Origin: Hirudinaria manillensis | Lineage: Eukaryota; Annelida; Clitellata; Hirudinida; Hirudinidae | Reading direction: 5' to 3' | Assembly: GCA_034509925.1 (NCBI GenBank) | Contig: CM067533.1 | Location: 3,176,535-3,240,534, forward strand | Length of the DNA stretch: 64,000 nucleotides | Part shown: piece by piece, positions 24,501 to 37,682 of the stretch | Layout of the letters: each line of letters starts with the position of its first letter | How positions within the stretch are numbered: the first letter of the stretch is position 1 | The notes under the pieces: model-generated | The model's input: only the letters and a program-made list of their open reading frames with translations | Database searches by the model: none | What the model was told of the DNA's origin: nothing | Program-made: the position numbers and the translations under genes

Positions 24501-27500
24501 TAAATGGCTAGCAAAGAGTGCCTGCGATGCTCTGCAGAACAAAAATGATTGGTTGATTGATTGATTGCAATTGATCAATCATCTAACTAACTTTTGCAGG
24601 ACCTCGAGAAGGAGTTGAACACACAGATTGGATTGAAGCAGGAGTTGGAAGTTGGAATGAGATTGCTGGAGAGGGACATTCACGAGAAACAAGACTTCAT
24701 AACCTCGTTGAGGATGCAACTTGATGATGTCAAAGCACTCAACATACAACTCACTCAGAAGATAGAAGTATGCACTGTGCATATTTATAGAAATTAATCT
24801 TTGAAAGTTATTAGTTGAGGTCAAAACTGAGTAAATATTGGCCATGAAAAATTTAAACAATTTTAAATAAATTGCTAAATAAATTTATAACTAGGCAGGC
24901 GCTTTAACTGACTAATGTCTCGCTAAAGTTTATTTATCATTATACAGTGATGTTAAAATTTCAAAGCAATCGTTTACTAGGTGTTATTAATTTCGGATTG
25001 AGAGCATAATTTATGAATATTTATGATAGTAATCTGATATAATAATATATAAAATTATTTATTATAATAACGTGGTGAGAGACAATAATTTCAGAATTCT
25101 ATTTAAAACTAGAACCCATGCCTGGTGTTGCCACTCATTCGAGCACTATGTTGTGTCAAAATTTCAAAGCAATTGGTTAAGTACTTTCAGAGAACATTTA
25201 CATGATACAAACACACATTGCATTTTTATTTATATAGATTATATAGATGTATTCCAGATGGTTTACACATTACATTTAGATGTTGTTCCCAATGAGGAGG
25301 CACTAATTAGTGTATTGTCTTAGTGAGGTGTTATTTATATGGAATCATAACAAAAGCAATTTTTGGTGTTTTGGGTCCTCTTGATGGTATTTCTGCAAAA
25401 TATCAACTAAAGTCACTGCACAAATTTGTACTTAAATACTGAAATAATTGCATGTGAATCTTAAGGATTAAGAGTTAATATTATTATTATTTATTTTTGT
25501 AATAAAATTGTTTGAAAATAATTTTATCCAGGACTTGGAAAGTGCTCTCCAACATAAAACTGAAATGATCAGCAAGTTGGAGCTCAAGAACTCACAAATG
25601 ACTTTCACTATCAAGGAGATGGAAATCGAGTGAGGATGTCACTTTTTAACATTTTTAACCTTTTATGTTATTAATGCAGATCTGAATAGGATACCTGCTG
25701 TAGAAGAAGCTTTATTATCTTGTTTATATTGACATCAGCAAATACATTTACCTTGTTATTGATATTATTATTATTGTTTTTTTTTTATATTATTATTGTT
25801 ATTATTATCATTATTATTGTTGTTGTTGTTGTTATGATTTAATTAATTAGCAGCACAGATGAATGTATTTTCACCAGACTTTTTTTTGTCTTTGTCAGTG
25901 CTCCTTGGGGTGTAGGCCTGGAGTCCAAAAGCATTTGCATTTATTTATTTACGTATTTCCATTTATATCATGTGATGTCGTTATTATTATTATTGGATAA
26001 CAGGTTGAAGACATTTCAATGTGGAAAGAAGGAATTGGAGGATCTGTTCAGAAATCTCGAGTCTCAGCTGGCAGTGAAGGACCAAGAAAGGCGTGTAGGC
26101 GTTCGAAAGATTGGTTTTGAAGTTGCCGATTGTTTCTCATTTTGTTATTTTCCGCTCGGAGCAGGGAGGTCGTGGAGACGGACATGAAGATGGAAAGAGA
26201 ATGGAGGGTGTCTCTCCAGAATGACATCGACGCAGAAAGGACCAAAGTCTTCAAACTCAATTCAGAACTTGCCAGCTTCAGAGATTTGAAAAAGGTTGGT
26301 GGTCTCCGGTTAAAGTCACGAGGCGAGTTCATTACTGATGATTTACAATATGTAAATGAGTATTGCATTGACATTGGTTTGTATTGACAAAGTATTGATA
26401 TAAAAGTGAAAAGTTGATAATACGTTCCCATAGGAATATGATAGCATTATTCTCCAGAGAAATGAGTTGCAAAAGTTGTGTGGGGATCAAGAGAAGGCAC
26501 TGACGGAGCTTGGATCTCACTTGAGCGAGTGAGTGTCAACGTGCCTCTGACGCTATGGCATATGGCACTTTACAAATTAACTGTTATTATTATTATTATT
26601 ATTATTGTTATTATTATTTACATCTTTTAATTTTATTCTTTAATTTTTCTTTTATTTTATTAATTATCTGCTGATTGCCGTCGTGTGTCCAATGTTTATT
26701 GCTTAAGAGGTGTCCTTACATTCCTTTGGGATAAAATCGAGCATGTTAAAAATTTGATAAATATATGTAAATGTAAACATCTGTTGGTAAACTAGTTAGA
26801 GAATGATATCTGATCTAATTCCTGTCAATGTTTTTGTTACTATTAATTAATAAATTCATTAATAAATCATTAATTGATAGATCATATGATTATTGTGAAC
26901 ATATGGGACATAGTAGCATGACCTGAGTCCAATGCTAACAGGTCAAAGTTGAAAGTTGAGAATATGATGGAAGCACAGCTATCATTGATGGATGCTCAGT
27001 GGACTGATGATAAGACTGTCTCAGAATGCACGAAGTGCCAGAAGACATTCTCTGTGTCTAGGAGGAAGGTATAGTTAATACATTAGGTTGTTTTATGAAA
27101 GCACTAAGATAGTAACTAAGGTTAGCATTAATAAACTATTAACCAGTTTTTAAGACTACAAGATAAACTCTTGTCTTTGCAAACAAATTGGTGAGACATT
27201 ACAATTAATAATGTAGATTGAATTATATAGAAATAGAATGCATTTGCTGGATAAATATCTTGGAAACCAAGTTTTCGGAACAAACCGGCTTTGAATCTCA
27301 GGCACAGACAATCATTTTCACATGATACATGACTTGACATGGCATAACAAAATTTCATTTTAAATTTATTTAAAGTTATTTTAAAATTTATAATTAGCAC
27401 CACTGCCGAAGCTGCGGAGAGATTTTTTGCAACGACTGTTCAAACACCAAGATGCCTCTGCCCTCCTTTCCAAAGCCCGTCAGAGTTTGTGACACGTGCA

Positions 27501-27532
27501 GTGATAAACTCTTGAAGAGATTCTGCTCGTGA
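21529..27532 (+). CDS. RUFY2: RUN and FYVE domain protein (RUFY1/2 type), first exon not located
   Basis: Endosomal Rab4/Rab14-type effector. Exons: 21529-21700, 22222-22339, 22454-22555, 22746-22869, 23058-23134, 23382-23453, 23747-23918, 24126-24242, 24600-24767, 25532-25629, 26004-26094, 26169-26294, 26434-26528, 26942-27068, 27398-27532. They give 597 residues in one frame (human RUFY2 is 606). The RUN domain covers about residues 1-180: [73 protein letters not shown]. Coiled coil follows, with [13 protein letters not shown] and [20 protein letters not shown], then a C-terminal FYVE finger with [24 protein letters not shown] and eight zinc ligands, so PI3P binding is expected. The donor of the exon ending at about 26094 and the next acceptor (26165 or 26169) are ambiguous. 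The initiator methionine lies upstream of 21529. RUFY1 and RUFY2 cannot be separated. Confidence 0.92.
23170..23350. repeat. TTA/TTATAA microsatellite in a RUFY intron
   Basis: About 180 bases of ATT triplets interrupted by repeated TTATAATAACC modules. Frames reading poly-Asn or poly-Ile through it are not genes. It lies between the exons ending at 23134 and starting at 23382. Confidence 0.85.
25105..25240 (+). repeat. Dispersed repeat, copy 2
   Basis: Direct-orientation member of the family seen at 36640-36790 and inverted at 6581-6722. It shares GAGCACTATGTTGTGTCAAA and the tail GCATTTTTATTTATATAGAT. It is inside a RUFY intron. A weaker related piece (AAAATTTCAAAGCAATCG) precedes it at about 24955-24973. 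Confidence 0.75.
25752..25832. repeat. ATT/GTT microsatellite in a RUFY intron
   Basis: Runs of TTATTA and GTTGTT with a poly-T stretch. A similar ATT run occurs at about 26581-26620 in the same gene. Confidence 0.6.
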
Positions 27533-28714
27533 TTTTGTTCTTGCTTCAAATTCCACGAATTTTATAGTATTTTATGAAAAGCTATGATTAATGATAATTG
27601 ACAAGTAATTGGTTGTTAATAATAATAATGATAATAATAATTATTATTATAATTATAACAATAAACAATAATTACGTTTATAACAATTATGTTTTATGCT
27701 CTTCAAGCATGAAACCTGTCTTGAAAACCTGTTTGCTCATCATCTGTTATGACTTTAGTTTATGCAATAAGCGTTTGTAATTGTTATCTTTTGTGTTGAT
27801 TTATTAGTCTCAATCAGGCTTGTATTACTAGGTATTACTGGTATTTTAGGTTCTTTTGGACAACTATTGTAACAAGTAATAGGTATTAGTACTGGCACTT
27901 GAAGCGAGCATGCAGTAGTGGTACTAATACTGAAATACCAAGTACTGGTAATGTATTCAGGTTAGAGTACCAAATATCATCAAAAAATGGAAACAATTTT
28001 GATTTGGGTCGAAGACTGACACTAGAGGACTATGGCTGCGTTGGCCTCACATATGTATAGTTGCAACAAATATATATAAGAAGACTGGGGTCAGTAGGAA
28101 GTTTTAATTTCTTATTTCTGCGTGGAGAGGACCAGTTGGCAAAAAAGTGCCAGATATTACGGTATTGTCTGTGAACAGGTGACACCTAGAAATCATAGTC
28201 AGACTCAAATTTCATCCAATCTCCAAACCATGGAAACGTGGAATCTGGATACACTCAAAAAGTGATTGTCAAACTAAGGGTATGCCTTAAATACGAAGAT
28301 GAAGAGTCGAAGTATGAATACGTTTCAGAATGTCCAAACAAATAATTTCGTTAAGGAAAGACCGAAATGATATCCCTAGTATCAAGAGAAATATGAGTGA
28401 AAATTTAATTTGCATCCTTTCGAGGATTTAGCTTGTAGTTGTCATTACTTATGAGTATGTAGTGTCTTCAAAACACTGTCATTGAACACCCCCACGTTGT
28501 TGTGCAAGTTTTTCGATTACCTGGATTTTTAAAACATGTGTAAAAACACAAAATTTATATCTTTTAAGTGGAGAAATTATTGTTACTGATGGGAGAAATT
28601 GTTTAGCTTAAATTTATTTTATTTAATAATCTTTGGTCCAGACATGAAATAGCACTTCAATTGTTTACGTTCGCGTTACTGAATAGAATCTGTATTATAC
28701 GGAGTTCTGCCAGT
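27533..28714. other. Intergenic region between RUFY and SRP68
   Basis: It contains the RUFY 3' UTR with AATAAA at 27660-27665, a palindromic stretch at 27815-27960, and about 700 bases in which I recognise nothing. The SRP68 promoter should lie near the right end. No TATA box is obvious. Confidence 0.5.
27815..27960. repeat. Imperfect inverted-repeat element
   Basis: GTATTAGTAC at 27883-27892 pairs perfectly with GTACTAATAC at 27921-27930. The outer arms TACTGGTATTT and AAATACCAAGTA also pair imperfectly. The stretch could form a hairpin of about 140 bases, compatible with a small non-autonomous DNA transposon, but no clear target-site duplication was identified. Confidence 0.5.
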
Positions 28715-31700
28715 ATGAGTAAAATCAACGAAAGTAATAGTTTACCAAATGGTGAACAAAGCCAATCAAACGGCCCGAAGTCTTTGGACAGCTTTACTTT
28801 GGAAGGTACATTTTACTCGATTTAATTCACGTGTTGACGTGGATATCTTGCAGTAAATCTTTTGTTGTCACAACTATTTTAACCGATATCCTATTGTTAG
28901 GATCATGTGATGCAAAGTGATTTTCACAAAAAATACCACCTTGATTAGGCTGCTTTCATGCATATGCAACAATTATTTTGTGACATATGTCTTCATATTC
29001 CTAGCTGTGATAGTTGCATTTTATGATATAAATCGCTTAATTCGCTTCTGCCTTTATGATAATTGCATTGATTAGTGTTGCATTTCATTGCAGTGTTGCA
29101 GATTGTCAAGGATGCTCAAATGCAGCATGGATTGAGGCATGGAGATTATCAAAGATACAGGTGATTGATAATAATGATGATAAAGAAAAGTTTCGTTGTT
29201 ATGCTCTTAAGAATTGATATATTTTCAACATGTTTTTCTCAAAATTATTTTTTAGGTTCTACTAGAATAGGTAGAATGACAACTTTGAATACTTATTGTG
29301 TTGGATAATGTGTTGTTCATAATAATAACCATGTTATCAATAGTTATGAAATCAATCGTAATCAATCAAAAAGTAATGAGTTAGTGAAACTGTATTATTG
29401 TAAATAAATTAATGATTTGGTATAGTTATTCCTCTGTCATTTAAGATTACTGATTAACTGAGATTGTTTCCATTACGTCATTTACTGTTCATGTCTGTTG
29501 TAGTAAATTACTTTTTGTACTCAATTTATTGAGTAAACACAATATATTTTTATTTAAAATAATTTCTGTCATCAACTTATTTTTCTATTTATTACATTTT
29601 TTATTTATATTATTTCTAAATGTAACTATATCTCTGATAAACATTATCAATAATAATATGACTAAGAACTAATTTCAACACTATTCAAATGGCTGTTTCA
29701 TGGCTACATGATGGATGAATGATTGATAACTGCACAATTATATTTTTGATATTTCTTGATATGAAATCTATTTGCTTAACCCTAGGACGTAATTGGGCTT
29801 ACAGAGCCTGTACAAAATATGTTTTTACCCAGTTCATATTTTGTTCATAATTTAAAAGCCTCAATTATAATTTATTGTGAAGGCAATATTGTTCAATGAG
29901 ACTGAGAAGGATGAGAAAGTCAATACACTTTACTCAGGGCAACAAACACAAGGTTGTCCCCAAGAAGGTCACTGCTGATGTCGTCAAGGATGTGAAGTAA
30001 TCAACTTCATTTATTATTATTAATAATAATATTATTATTATTATAACCATCACTTCTTCACAATGGATATTGAATTTAATAATTATTCATATTAATTTAT
30101 AGCTAATGGTAGGACCTCTGATGGATGATAAGATAATTCATAACCAATGATTCTAATAATTAATCTGTTTCCAATTCTGATTATAGTTCTTGTAAAAGGT
30201 ATAAAGGTAAATGAATCTTATTATACATTATATAAACACGTCCAGGTACCTCTACCTACCACTCTTTGATGCCGAGAGGTCGTGGGCCTACGCCATGGAA
30301 TTAAAGTCAGAGTCGAATACGGAGCCAAGAAAGAAGTTCCACATGTTGAACAGATTGAAGAAGGCAGTCGAACACGCAACAGACCTGCAGACGATAGTTT
30401 CCGACGAACACCTGCCCTGCGATGCACTCACTAAACTCGAGGCCAACGTGAGTACATTTCGTAATCGATGGGTTTTGATTTAGAATTTAATTCTGGAGAT
30501 GAATTGTGATGGCAGTGATGATCTGTTATTTAGTTTAAAAGTAAACTTCTACAGTTAACAATTCATGCTTAATTTGTAGTGGCTGATTAACCTGATTAAA
30601 TTCTTCATGGAACAAAATTTAGGATAAATGCTAACAAAAACATGGAGAGGTGTTTAAATTTAAGCAATTGTAATGAAAAAGATTGGTATCGTATTTTTCA
30701 CGACAGGCTTACTGCTGCTGGATGAGAGGGTTGTTGGAGTTTGAACGACAAGACTGGAAGAATGCTCGAGACAACTTCAGCAAATCGAAGTTCGTTTTTA
30801 ATGCAATGCATTTCCAACGTAATTGGAAAATATTGATTTGCATTCCTTTTGTTTATTTAATGATTTATTTGTGGCATTTTTAAAAATTTTAATTTAAAAA
30901 TCAAAATTTCAGAGTGATCTGTGAGAAGTTGGCAGAAACTGTGGTCGGCGATGCGAAGGAAATCTACCTGCAGAGGTGTTCTGAGATATCCCCGAACATG
31001 AGGTACTGCGAGTACAACATCGGAGACAGTTCGGCCATCGAAGACCTCGTTCAAATGAGGCTCAACGTCGGCTCCGAAGATCCACTCACTTCCAAACTAG
31101 ACGTGAGTTTTGGATTTGTCATCTCATTTTATCGATAATAAATTCTAAATAATCTACTATTTTTTCTGTCATTATTTTCACAATTTTTCCTTTGATAATT
31201 ATATATTTCATATGAAAAAATAAAAAGCCGGAAGGAAGGCAAAATAGAATAATGTAGAACCATCACGACTCGTAGGAATTGATCGAGAAGACCAGAGAGA
31301 AGCAGTCTCAGTCCCTCTCCGAAGTGTCCTGGTTGGGTCGCGTCATCCCGGTCAGGAACTTGAACGTCAGGAGGGTCCTGATGAACCTCCAGCAGGACAA
31401 CAAACAAGTCTCCGAGGCTGCGGACGACCAGAAGCTGTCCATGTGCGAGAGCCACCTGAAGGAGATCATCGAGGCACAACAGTCTCTCAAAGACGACTTC
31501 AAGGACGATGTCGTGAGTTTTCGGTGTCTCTTTGATTGATTATTTGTGTTTTAAAATGTAAAAAATAATTAAATCATAACAAATAATCATACAAGTCATT
31601 GATCCTCTATTGACTTTTGCTTATTAGAACTTCAAGACTGCCATAACCAAAGGCCAGGCCCACGAGGGACCGGTTTCTGACCCTGTTTATTTGTTTTCCT

Positions 31701-33557
31701 ACCTGAGCTTCCTGAAGCAGACGACGACGGCAGAGCGCAACCTGTTGATGGTTCGTTCGATCAAGAACCTGAAGCCCGAAGACACCAAGAAGGGAAGACC
31801 GCAGGACTTTGCCAGACTTTACGATTCCATCATCCAGGTGACACAAGTTTACATCTTGTTTACTAAGTAAAATCAACGTGCTTGAAAAGTATTTTTAGTA
31901 TTAATTTTATTGTAGATTTTTTATTTAATAATCTAATCTAATTGCGATCTAATTGTTCTGATCACATTGAAAGTGTTTATTTGGCTCTACTGTAGATATT
32001 TTCTTTGAATAACGATTATTAACACTTATTTTCTTTAAAATGTGGCAGTTAACTGTGATTTTGTTTTATTGATATGCTGCTGATGTTGTGATCTTGTTAT
32101 CTTGTTATCATTGTTAGCAAACCGATTAATGCCAGGAATGCAAACTACTTTCAGAACTTTTCCGAAATACTGATATTACCTGGATTGGATGGCAAGAAGT
32201 TATTGGATGACACTCAAGTACAAATAACTGGATACAAGGCATTGAGGTGGGTTTGTTATAACCTATTATTACATTACTAGTTATGATACCAATTATTATA
32301 ATTGTAATTATTTTGAGCAAGTATTTTGATTAGAGCCACAAGATAATTATGTAACATAATTTGCTAGAATATGCTATAAAATTACCATTTGTCTCCTTTT
32401 TTGGAAACAGATGTTTCCACATCGCCCAATCGTACGTCTCCATTAAAAAGTGGAAGGAAGCCATGGCCTTATACGATAGGTCCTTGAAGTATGCCTCGGA
32501 GGCCCTTTCGGCCTATCAGAAAACATCTTTGGACAAGAAGAAAGTTGAATTGGTTTGTTGTTCTGAATATCTTGCTAAAGCTTATTTACATGACTAGTAT
32601 TATTGGATTGGTTTTAAGACAAGTTTAAGTTTATGGCCAGTCGTATTACTAAAAGCATATATTAATTTTATGCTAATGAGTTATAATTACTGCGCTTGGA
32701 TCAGATTTTTATTCACTCATTTGTCAAATGAAACACAATTTTGAGTACAATTACAATAGAAATTGTTATATGATGTGTAAAACCAATACATCATATGATA
32801 CATAGTTTTGAACAATTAGTAGATTATTTTTAAAGTAATTAAAGTATTTAAAATTTCAATAATATTTCTTAAGTGATTGAATAATTAATGAACTAGTTAA
32901 TTAATTAGCCGATAATACATTCCCTCGAATTGTTCGTCGTTTTCAGGCTACGAGCGAGTTGAAGGAACTGACAGGAAATATTGAAGGTCTCAAGTACTTC
33001 GTCCATGCCTCAAGCATCATCAATGATCAGGAGGTCGGAGTGGCTCAACCAAGACCTGTCAATCTTTCTAAGGTGATCCTTGTAAATATTAAATAGTTAG
33101 ACATTTATTAAAAGGTTTGCAGCTGCACTGGATTTTGAAAGGATTGTTCTAAGTAGTCAAATGTCAGATATGGTTATGTTATTGTCTTTATATTAACTAT
33201 TCCTCTTCTTCCTATTATTATTATTATTTTATTCTCACCATGTTTGTTATCCACAATCAGATGATGTTGATCCACACTGTCAAATCATTTCATTCATTCC
33301 TTCACTTTCAGCCCGTCGTCGAGAGACTCCACGATTACGCAGAGCTTCCTACGAACAACCTGAAGAAGTTGAGTCTCATGACCTTCCCTCCGGACTTTGA
33401 GCCGATCCCGGCCAAGCCCTTCTTCTTCGACCTCGCCCTCAGTCTCGTCCAATTCCCTTCTCTGGACGACCGACTCGAGCAGAAAAAGGCGCAGGGCGGC
33501 TTCACGGGGTACTTCAAGAAGTGGATTTGGGGCGGGGAGAGCGGCGACAAGAAGTAG
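28715..33557 (+). CDS. SRP68: Signal recognition particle subunit SRP68, 12 exons, complete
   Basis: Forms the SRP68/72 heterodimer that binds 7SL RNA and is needed for co-translational targeting to the ER. Exons: 28715-28805, 29094-29160, 29883-29996, 30246-30447, 30707-30789, 30913-31102, 31276-31512, 31628-31837, 32155-32246, 32411-32552, 32947-33072, 33312-33557. They add up to 599 residues (human 627) with consistent phases. Family blocks in order: LQIVKDAQMQHGLRHGDYQR and RLRRMRKSIHF in the N-terminal RNA-binding region; FDAERSWAYAMELK and NTEPRKKFHMLNRLKKAVEH; LEFERQDWKNARDNF; SPNMRYCEYNIGD; CFHIAQSYVSIKKWKEAMAL; and the C-terminal SRP72-binding end DFEPIPAKPFFFDLAL and KAQGGFTGYFKKWIWGG. 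The start ATG at 28715 is the first in the exon. An AATAAA lies 216 bases after the stop. No abnormal feature was seen. Confidence 0.96.
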
Positions 33558-33772
33558 GTTTTTCCCGGCTTTCCGTTCGGCTCGGAGGACCGTCGGCGGA
33601 TTCCCGGAACGTCTCTCGTCGCTTCCTCCTCTTCCTCTTCTTCTTCTCCTCGTGCGTAGGTTCTGGACAGGGGTGTCGGCATCAATTAATTGATCTTTTC
33701 GTTCTCCCCGTTGTTACTCTTATTATTTTCAATTATTTCTCTTCTTAGAGATGATTTTCAATTGAATTTCTG

Positions 33773-33778
33773 AATAAA
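33773..33778 (+). terminator. Poly(A) signal of SRP68 gene
   Basis: AATAAA, 216 bases beyond the SRP68 stop, after a CT-rich 3' UTR. Confidence 0.55.
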
Positions 33779-34555
33779 TAATTTCTATTTAATCCTCCAA
33801 GGTGTTTTTTTCTTTACACCGAAAAATTTTAAAGCTTCAAAGCCGCACTTGTTTCAAGGCACTGCTGTTTACTCCGTGTGCTTGGTTTTACAGTAAATTG
33901 ATTTGTATTCATTTCATGAAATTCATTCTTTGACCTTCCAATCCCCCTTCAAACTTTCAAACAGCTTCTGGTAATTTGTCAAACCTATCCATTGCCGGAC
34001 TTCAGGATTTTAACTTAAAATCAGAATATTGAGATATAATGTTATATCAAAATACTGTTGTGATTGTGATCATGGCGTGCATCATGTAGTTTGTGGTGAG
34101 ATGTGGCTCTCAAGGTTTTCTGCAGTGAATTGGCATCCGAAATGTGTTAGGGTTGCAGTTCCAGTTATTAGTTGCTTGTGGTGGTTAAATTAATTAATGC
34201 CTTGTTCAAATAAGGTTTTCTGGTGAACAGGTTCAAAATTAGGTCGTCAACAATGGATGGGCTGACCAAATTGGTAATATTAATAACCACCGAATTAGGG
34301 CGGTCAGAATAGCCTAGAACTCGCTACCTGATAAAAAGTTTATAATTAATTTGATTAATTACTTTTATTAATTGAATTAATAATTACAAATAAATAAATT
34401 ACGGTTTAATTACTTCTGGTGGCAGCGAATGACCGATTGTTAAACGTCCGAGGATACATGGTAAGAGTGCAAACATCACAACGTCCTGTCCAAGCTGTGC
34501 TCGGATTAGAAATATTTTCCTATGACGTCATACGACTGGGATCAATCCATCTGAT

Positions 34556-34597
34556 GTGTACGTGTGCGTGAGTGAGTGTGTGTGTGCGTGAGGGAGG
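34556..34597. repeat. TG/TGCG/TGAG microsatellite
   Basis: Purine-pyrimidine alternating run of TGTG, TGCG and TGAG steps. Confidence 0.6.
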
Positions 34598-36639
34598 TCA
34601 CTCGATTCTGATGACAGATGTCGCTACATCGATGGACCAGGTGTCTGTGCAAACATTGAATGACCTCGATTTTATGATAAAATGCTTTACGTAAGTAAAC
34701 TTTACAAAGCAGAAGTTCAAAGGTCTGACTTTAAAATTTAAATTGTTTACGTTTTTTTTTGCTTGCCGTCCATTTAATAAGGTTATAAGGTAAGTTATTT
34801 AGTGCAATTCGTACTGTTGAGACCCATTAGAACGTGGGATCTTTCAGTATCACGTACTCCAATAAATAAATTATTATTCACTTTAATTGTTGTATATCTT
34901 TTGAAAAATTAATAAGTGGGTGTTTATTAGTAGTCTGTTGTATTCTTTTTGCACGAATGTCTGATTGAGGATTTCATCGCCGTCTTGAATAAAGTCATGG
35001 ATCACAGAGCGAGAAAGAGTTCATTTTGAAAACCAAGTGCTGTTGAAACAAAGCACGGTATCCATGAACACGAATAAATACGGACAAATAAGAATAAATA
35101 CTGACAAATACTCGGAAGTATCAAAGCAGACGTGACGGCACGAATCGTCAGCAGACGCGCGCATTAAATTTAATTCCATACCTTGGGCGTCAACCATTAC
35201 AGCGATTTGATGCGAAAACAATCGAAGAAGAAGCGAATTACAAAAAAAGCTTTTCGCAATTAAACGATTACGTACATAAATAGAAAAAAATAATAACAAA
35301 TCGGCGTAATTTCGTTTAAATTGCTCTTTGTTACTGCGTAATTTCAAAGCGGAAGGTGAGGATTTTTAGATTCAGAGTCACATTCATGGAGCGCTGGCGG
35401 AGTTTATTTTTTTACTTTTGATGAAAATTACCTCAAATCGATGGCTTGGCAGGCGATAATTTGCTGTTTCTTATTCACAAGAGGCCTGTAATCGCTCCAG
35501 GTCCGTAATTAGCGACTTCCACTTCTTTTGTCGACTCGATTTCATCGCAAGGTCTGGAAAGCATTCCATCCAGCCATTCTCGAGTTCCATTGTCCTGTTC
35601 TTATAAGTCAACAATTAAATTAGCATCACCCGGTTCTTGTTCTTCTCGTTGCCGTTGTTATTGTTGTTGTTGTTGTTCCGAATCACGTGTTGTTTTGCTT
35701 CCAACGCCGCCCGACATTACACCACTTGACCTCTGACCTCGTGAATCGTGCATCTCCTCGGGACTGTAATTTCTGACTCCTCGTCTGGAAGTTCTTGTTC
35801 AAATATTCGCAAGTCAATGACAGAATGGCTGAAATTATTTTTAACTGAATAATTTTAGTTATTATAACGTGAAAAGTGATAAAATGTTATGAACCGTTAT
35901 TGTTATTATTATTGTTGTTGTTGCTGATGTTGTTGTTGTTACTAACTTGTTACGTTGATGTTGAAATACGATTATGACTCCTCGTGTCAGCACAAGTAAT
36001 GAGATGGAATAAAATGAAAATTAAGAAAATACCAGGCAAATAATTCTTTTCTCTAGCGCAGCAAGTCCAAGTGATTTTCAGATTTCAACATTCTTTTAGT
36101 CAACCAATCACTATCATGGGTCATTATAGAGCATGTGTCTCATTGGTCGAGAAAAAATGTGGGCGGAGTGATTGCAGAGATTGGCAGATGGAAGACGAAT
36201 AAAAGAATTATGTCCCTTCATGGAAGTGATTGAGCCAATGTCTACGAGGTTTGTGAGTTCATATTAATTCAAAATATTTTATTTTAGTCGGGTAATGATG
36301 CCATGCGATTTTAATCACTTGTTTCTAATTAAATGATAAATCGTTAATAATTATTCCTGATAAAAATTGTCAATGCATTTACAAGCCTCTCGACGTAAGC
36401 CATTTCAACCTAATTTGGAGCACCAATTTTTTTGGTGGACAAGGGCCATTGTGGGGAAGGATAGAAACAGGTTGATATGGCGACAACCGAAATGGTTTCT
36501 TCAGATTTAGTACAAGCACAAACAACTACACATAAATCAGAAAATTACAATTTAAAATTACAGAAAATTTATAAAAAAAAAATTATATTTTCTTCATAGA
36601 ATTTATCTTTAAAAGCGTATTTTTACATGATACAGTTAT

Positions 36640-36790
36640 GGCATATATGAAGTTATATATGAAGTCTATAAAAAAAACACTCCTCTAATCGAGCACTATG
36701 TTGTGTCAAAATTTTAAAGTAATTGGTTAAGTGGTTTCAGAGAACATTTACATGACACAAACACACATTGCATTTTTATTTATATAGATT
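36640..36790 (+). repeat. Dispersed repeat, copy 3
   Basis: Same family as 25105-25240 and 6581-6722. This copy shares GAGCACTATGTTGTGTCAAA, TTGGTTAAGTGGTTTCAGAG, ACACAAACACACATTGCATT and the TTTTTATTTATATAGATT tail with the RUFY-intron copy almost base for base. Confidence 0.8.
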
Positions 36791-37660
36791 TACAGTTATC
36801 AAGGCTGTGCAAACTGTAACTTTTTGAATCACAAAACCATTTATTTCTTCAGTTAAACACGTTCTCAAATCTCAATCGGATTTAGAATCACAAGGCAACA
36901 TAAGAGCACATATTGCGTGTAATAAGACTTTTTAAGATTACTAACATTTAATGAACATATTACAAATATTATTTCTTTCGTTATATAAATCAATGATTGC
37001 ATAGAACATGAGATCTTCATTTATTATACAATTCAAATTAATTTGGAATTAAAATTTAAATTTTAACATAACTAAAAAAAGAGGCAGAAACCGTCACCGA
37101 CAATTGCATAACAACTGTGATCATCTTGAACGAGGTGGCAATTGTTTGCCCATCCAAGTGAGAAAACGCTTCCACCAATCGGAAGCCGTGTTTACTCATG
37201 CATGACATCCGTTGGACCGTTTGGATATGCATGGCACACTAATTTGGAAGAAATTTAGATGAGAATGACGAAATACAACACCCTCTTGAAAGGCACGCCG
37301 GTCCTGCCAAGTAACTGGATTAGGATGAAGATGATGATGTCCAATGGGTTGACCGCTTTCACTCGGCATAGTTAGCATACGCGAAAGACTAAGGAAAGAA
37401 AAAATGATAGGCTGAATAAGAAGAAATAATAGAGCCACAAGCAGACGGAATAAGAAGACAATTGCTGTAATGCAATCTAAATGATTACTTATAATCTCCA
37501 GGGAGAAGCTCTGCACAGTTGGCGCACATTTCAGCGTCGAATTTGTTTACCGATGAAGAGACGCTGGTGACGAGTAATTATCTTGAAACACGTGTCGAGG
37601 CAACACGCATTCACCAATTGAATATCCACCAATACCGATCCTCCACGAAATGTTTCCAGG

Positions 37661-37668
37661 TGACGTCA
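37661..37668. promoter_or_regulatory. Perfect CRE palindrome (TGACGTCA) just upstream of SKOR start
   Basis: TGACGTCA is the consensus CREB/ATF site. It ends 10 bases before the SKOR start ATG and is followed by several TGACCT nuclear-receptor-like half-sites (37669, 37680 and more within the first 60 coding bases). Function is inference; the match itself is exact. Confidence 0.4.
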
Positions 37669-37682
37669 TGACCTCATCATGA
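37668..37682 (+). promoter_or_regulatory. Minimal upstream ORF overlapping the SKOR start codon
   Basis: ATG ACC TCA TCA TGA. The TGA stop overlaps the main ATG at 37679 as ATGA, the geometry used for termination-reinitiation. It matters only if the transcript starts upstream of 37668. Confidence 0.4.

Larger units (their letters stand above)
33779..37660. other. Intergenic region between SRP68 and SKOR
   Basis: Nearly 4 kb with no supported gene. It contains a GTGTGC-type microsatellite (34556-34597), GTT triplet runs (35656-35676 and about 35900-35940) and a dispersed-repeat copy (36640-36790). A minus-strand frame at 37196-37516 reads SESGQPIGHHHLHPNPVTWQ in part but has no recognisable homology. 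The region is a reasonable place for SKOR regulatory sequence, because genes of this type are usually neural and tightly controlled. Confidence 0.4.

Noticed and set aside
37196..37516. Minus-strand frame with LTMPSESGQPIGHHHLHP
   Set aside because: Part of it looks like protein, but there is no homology and no supporting splice partners, and the N-terminal half is hydrophobic low-complexity. Not enough to call a gene.
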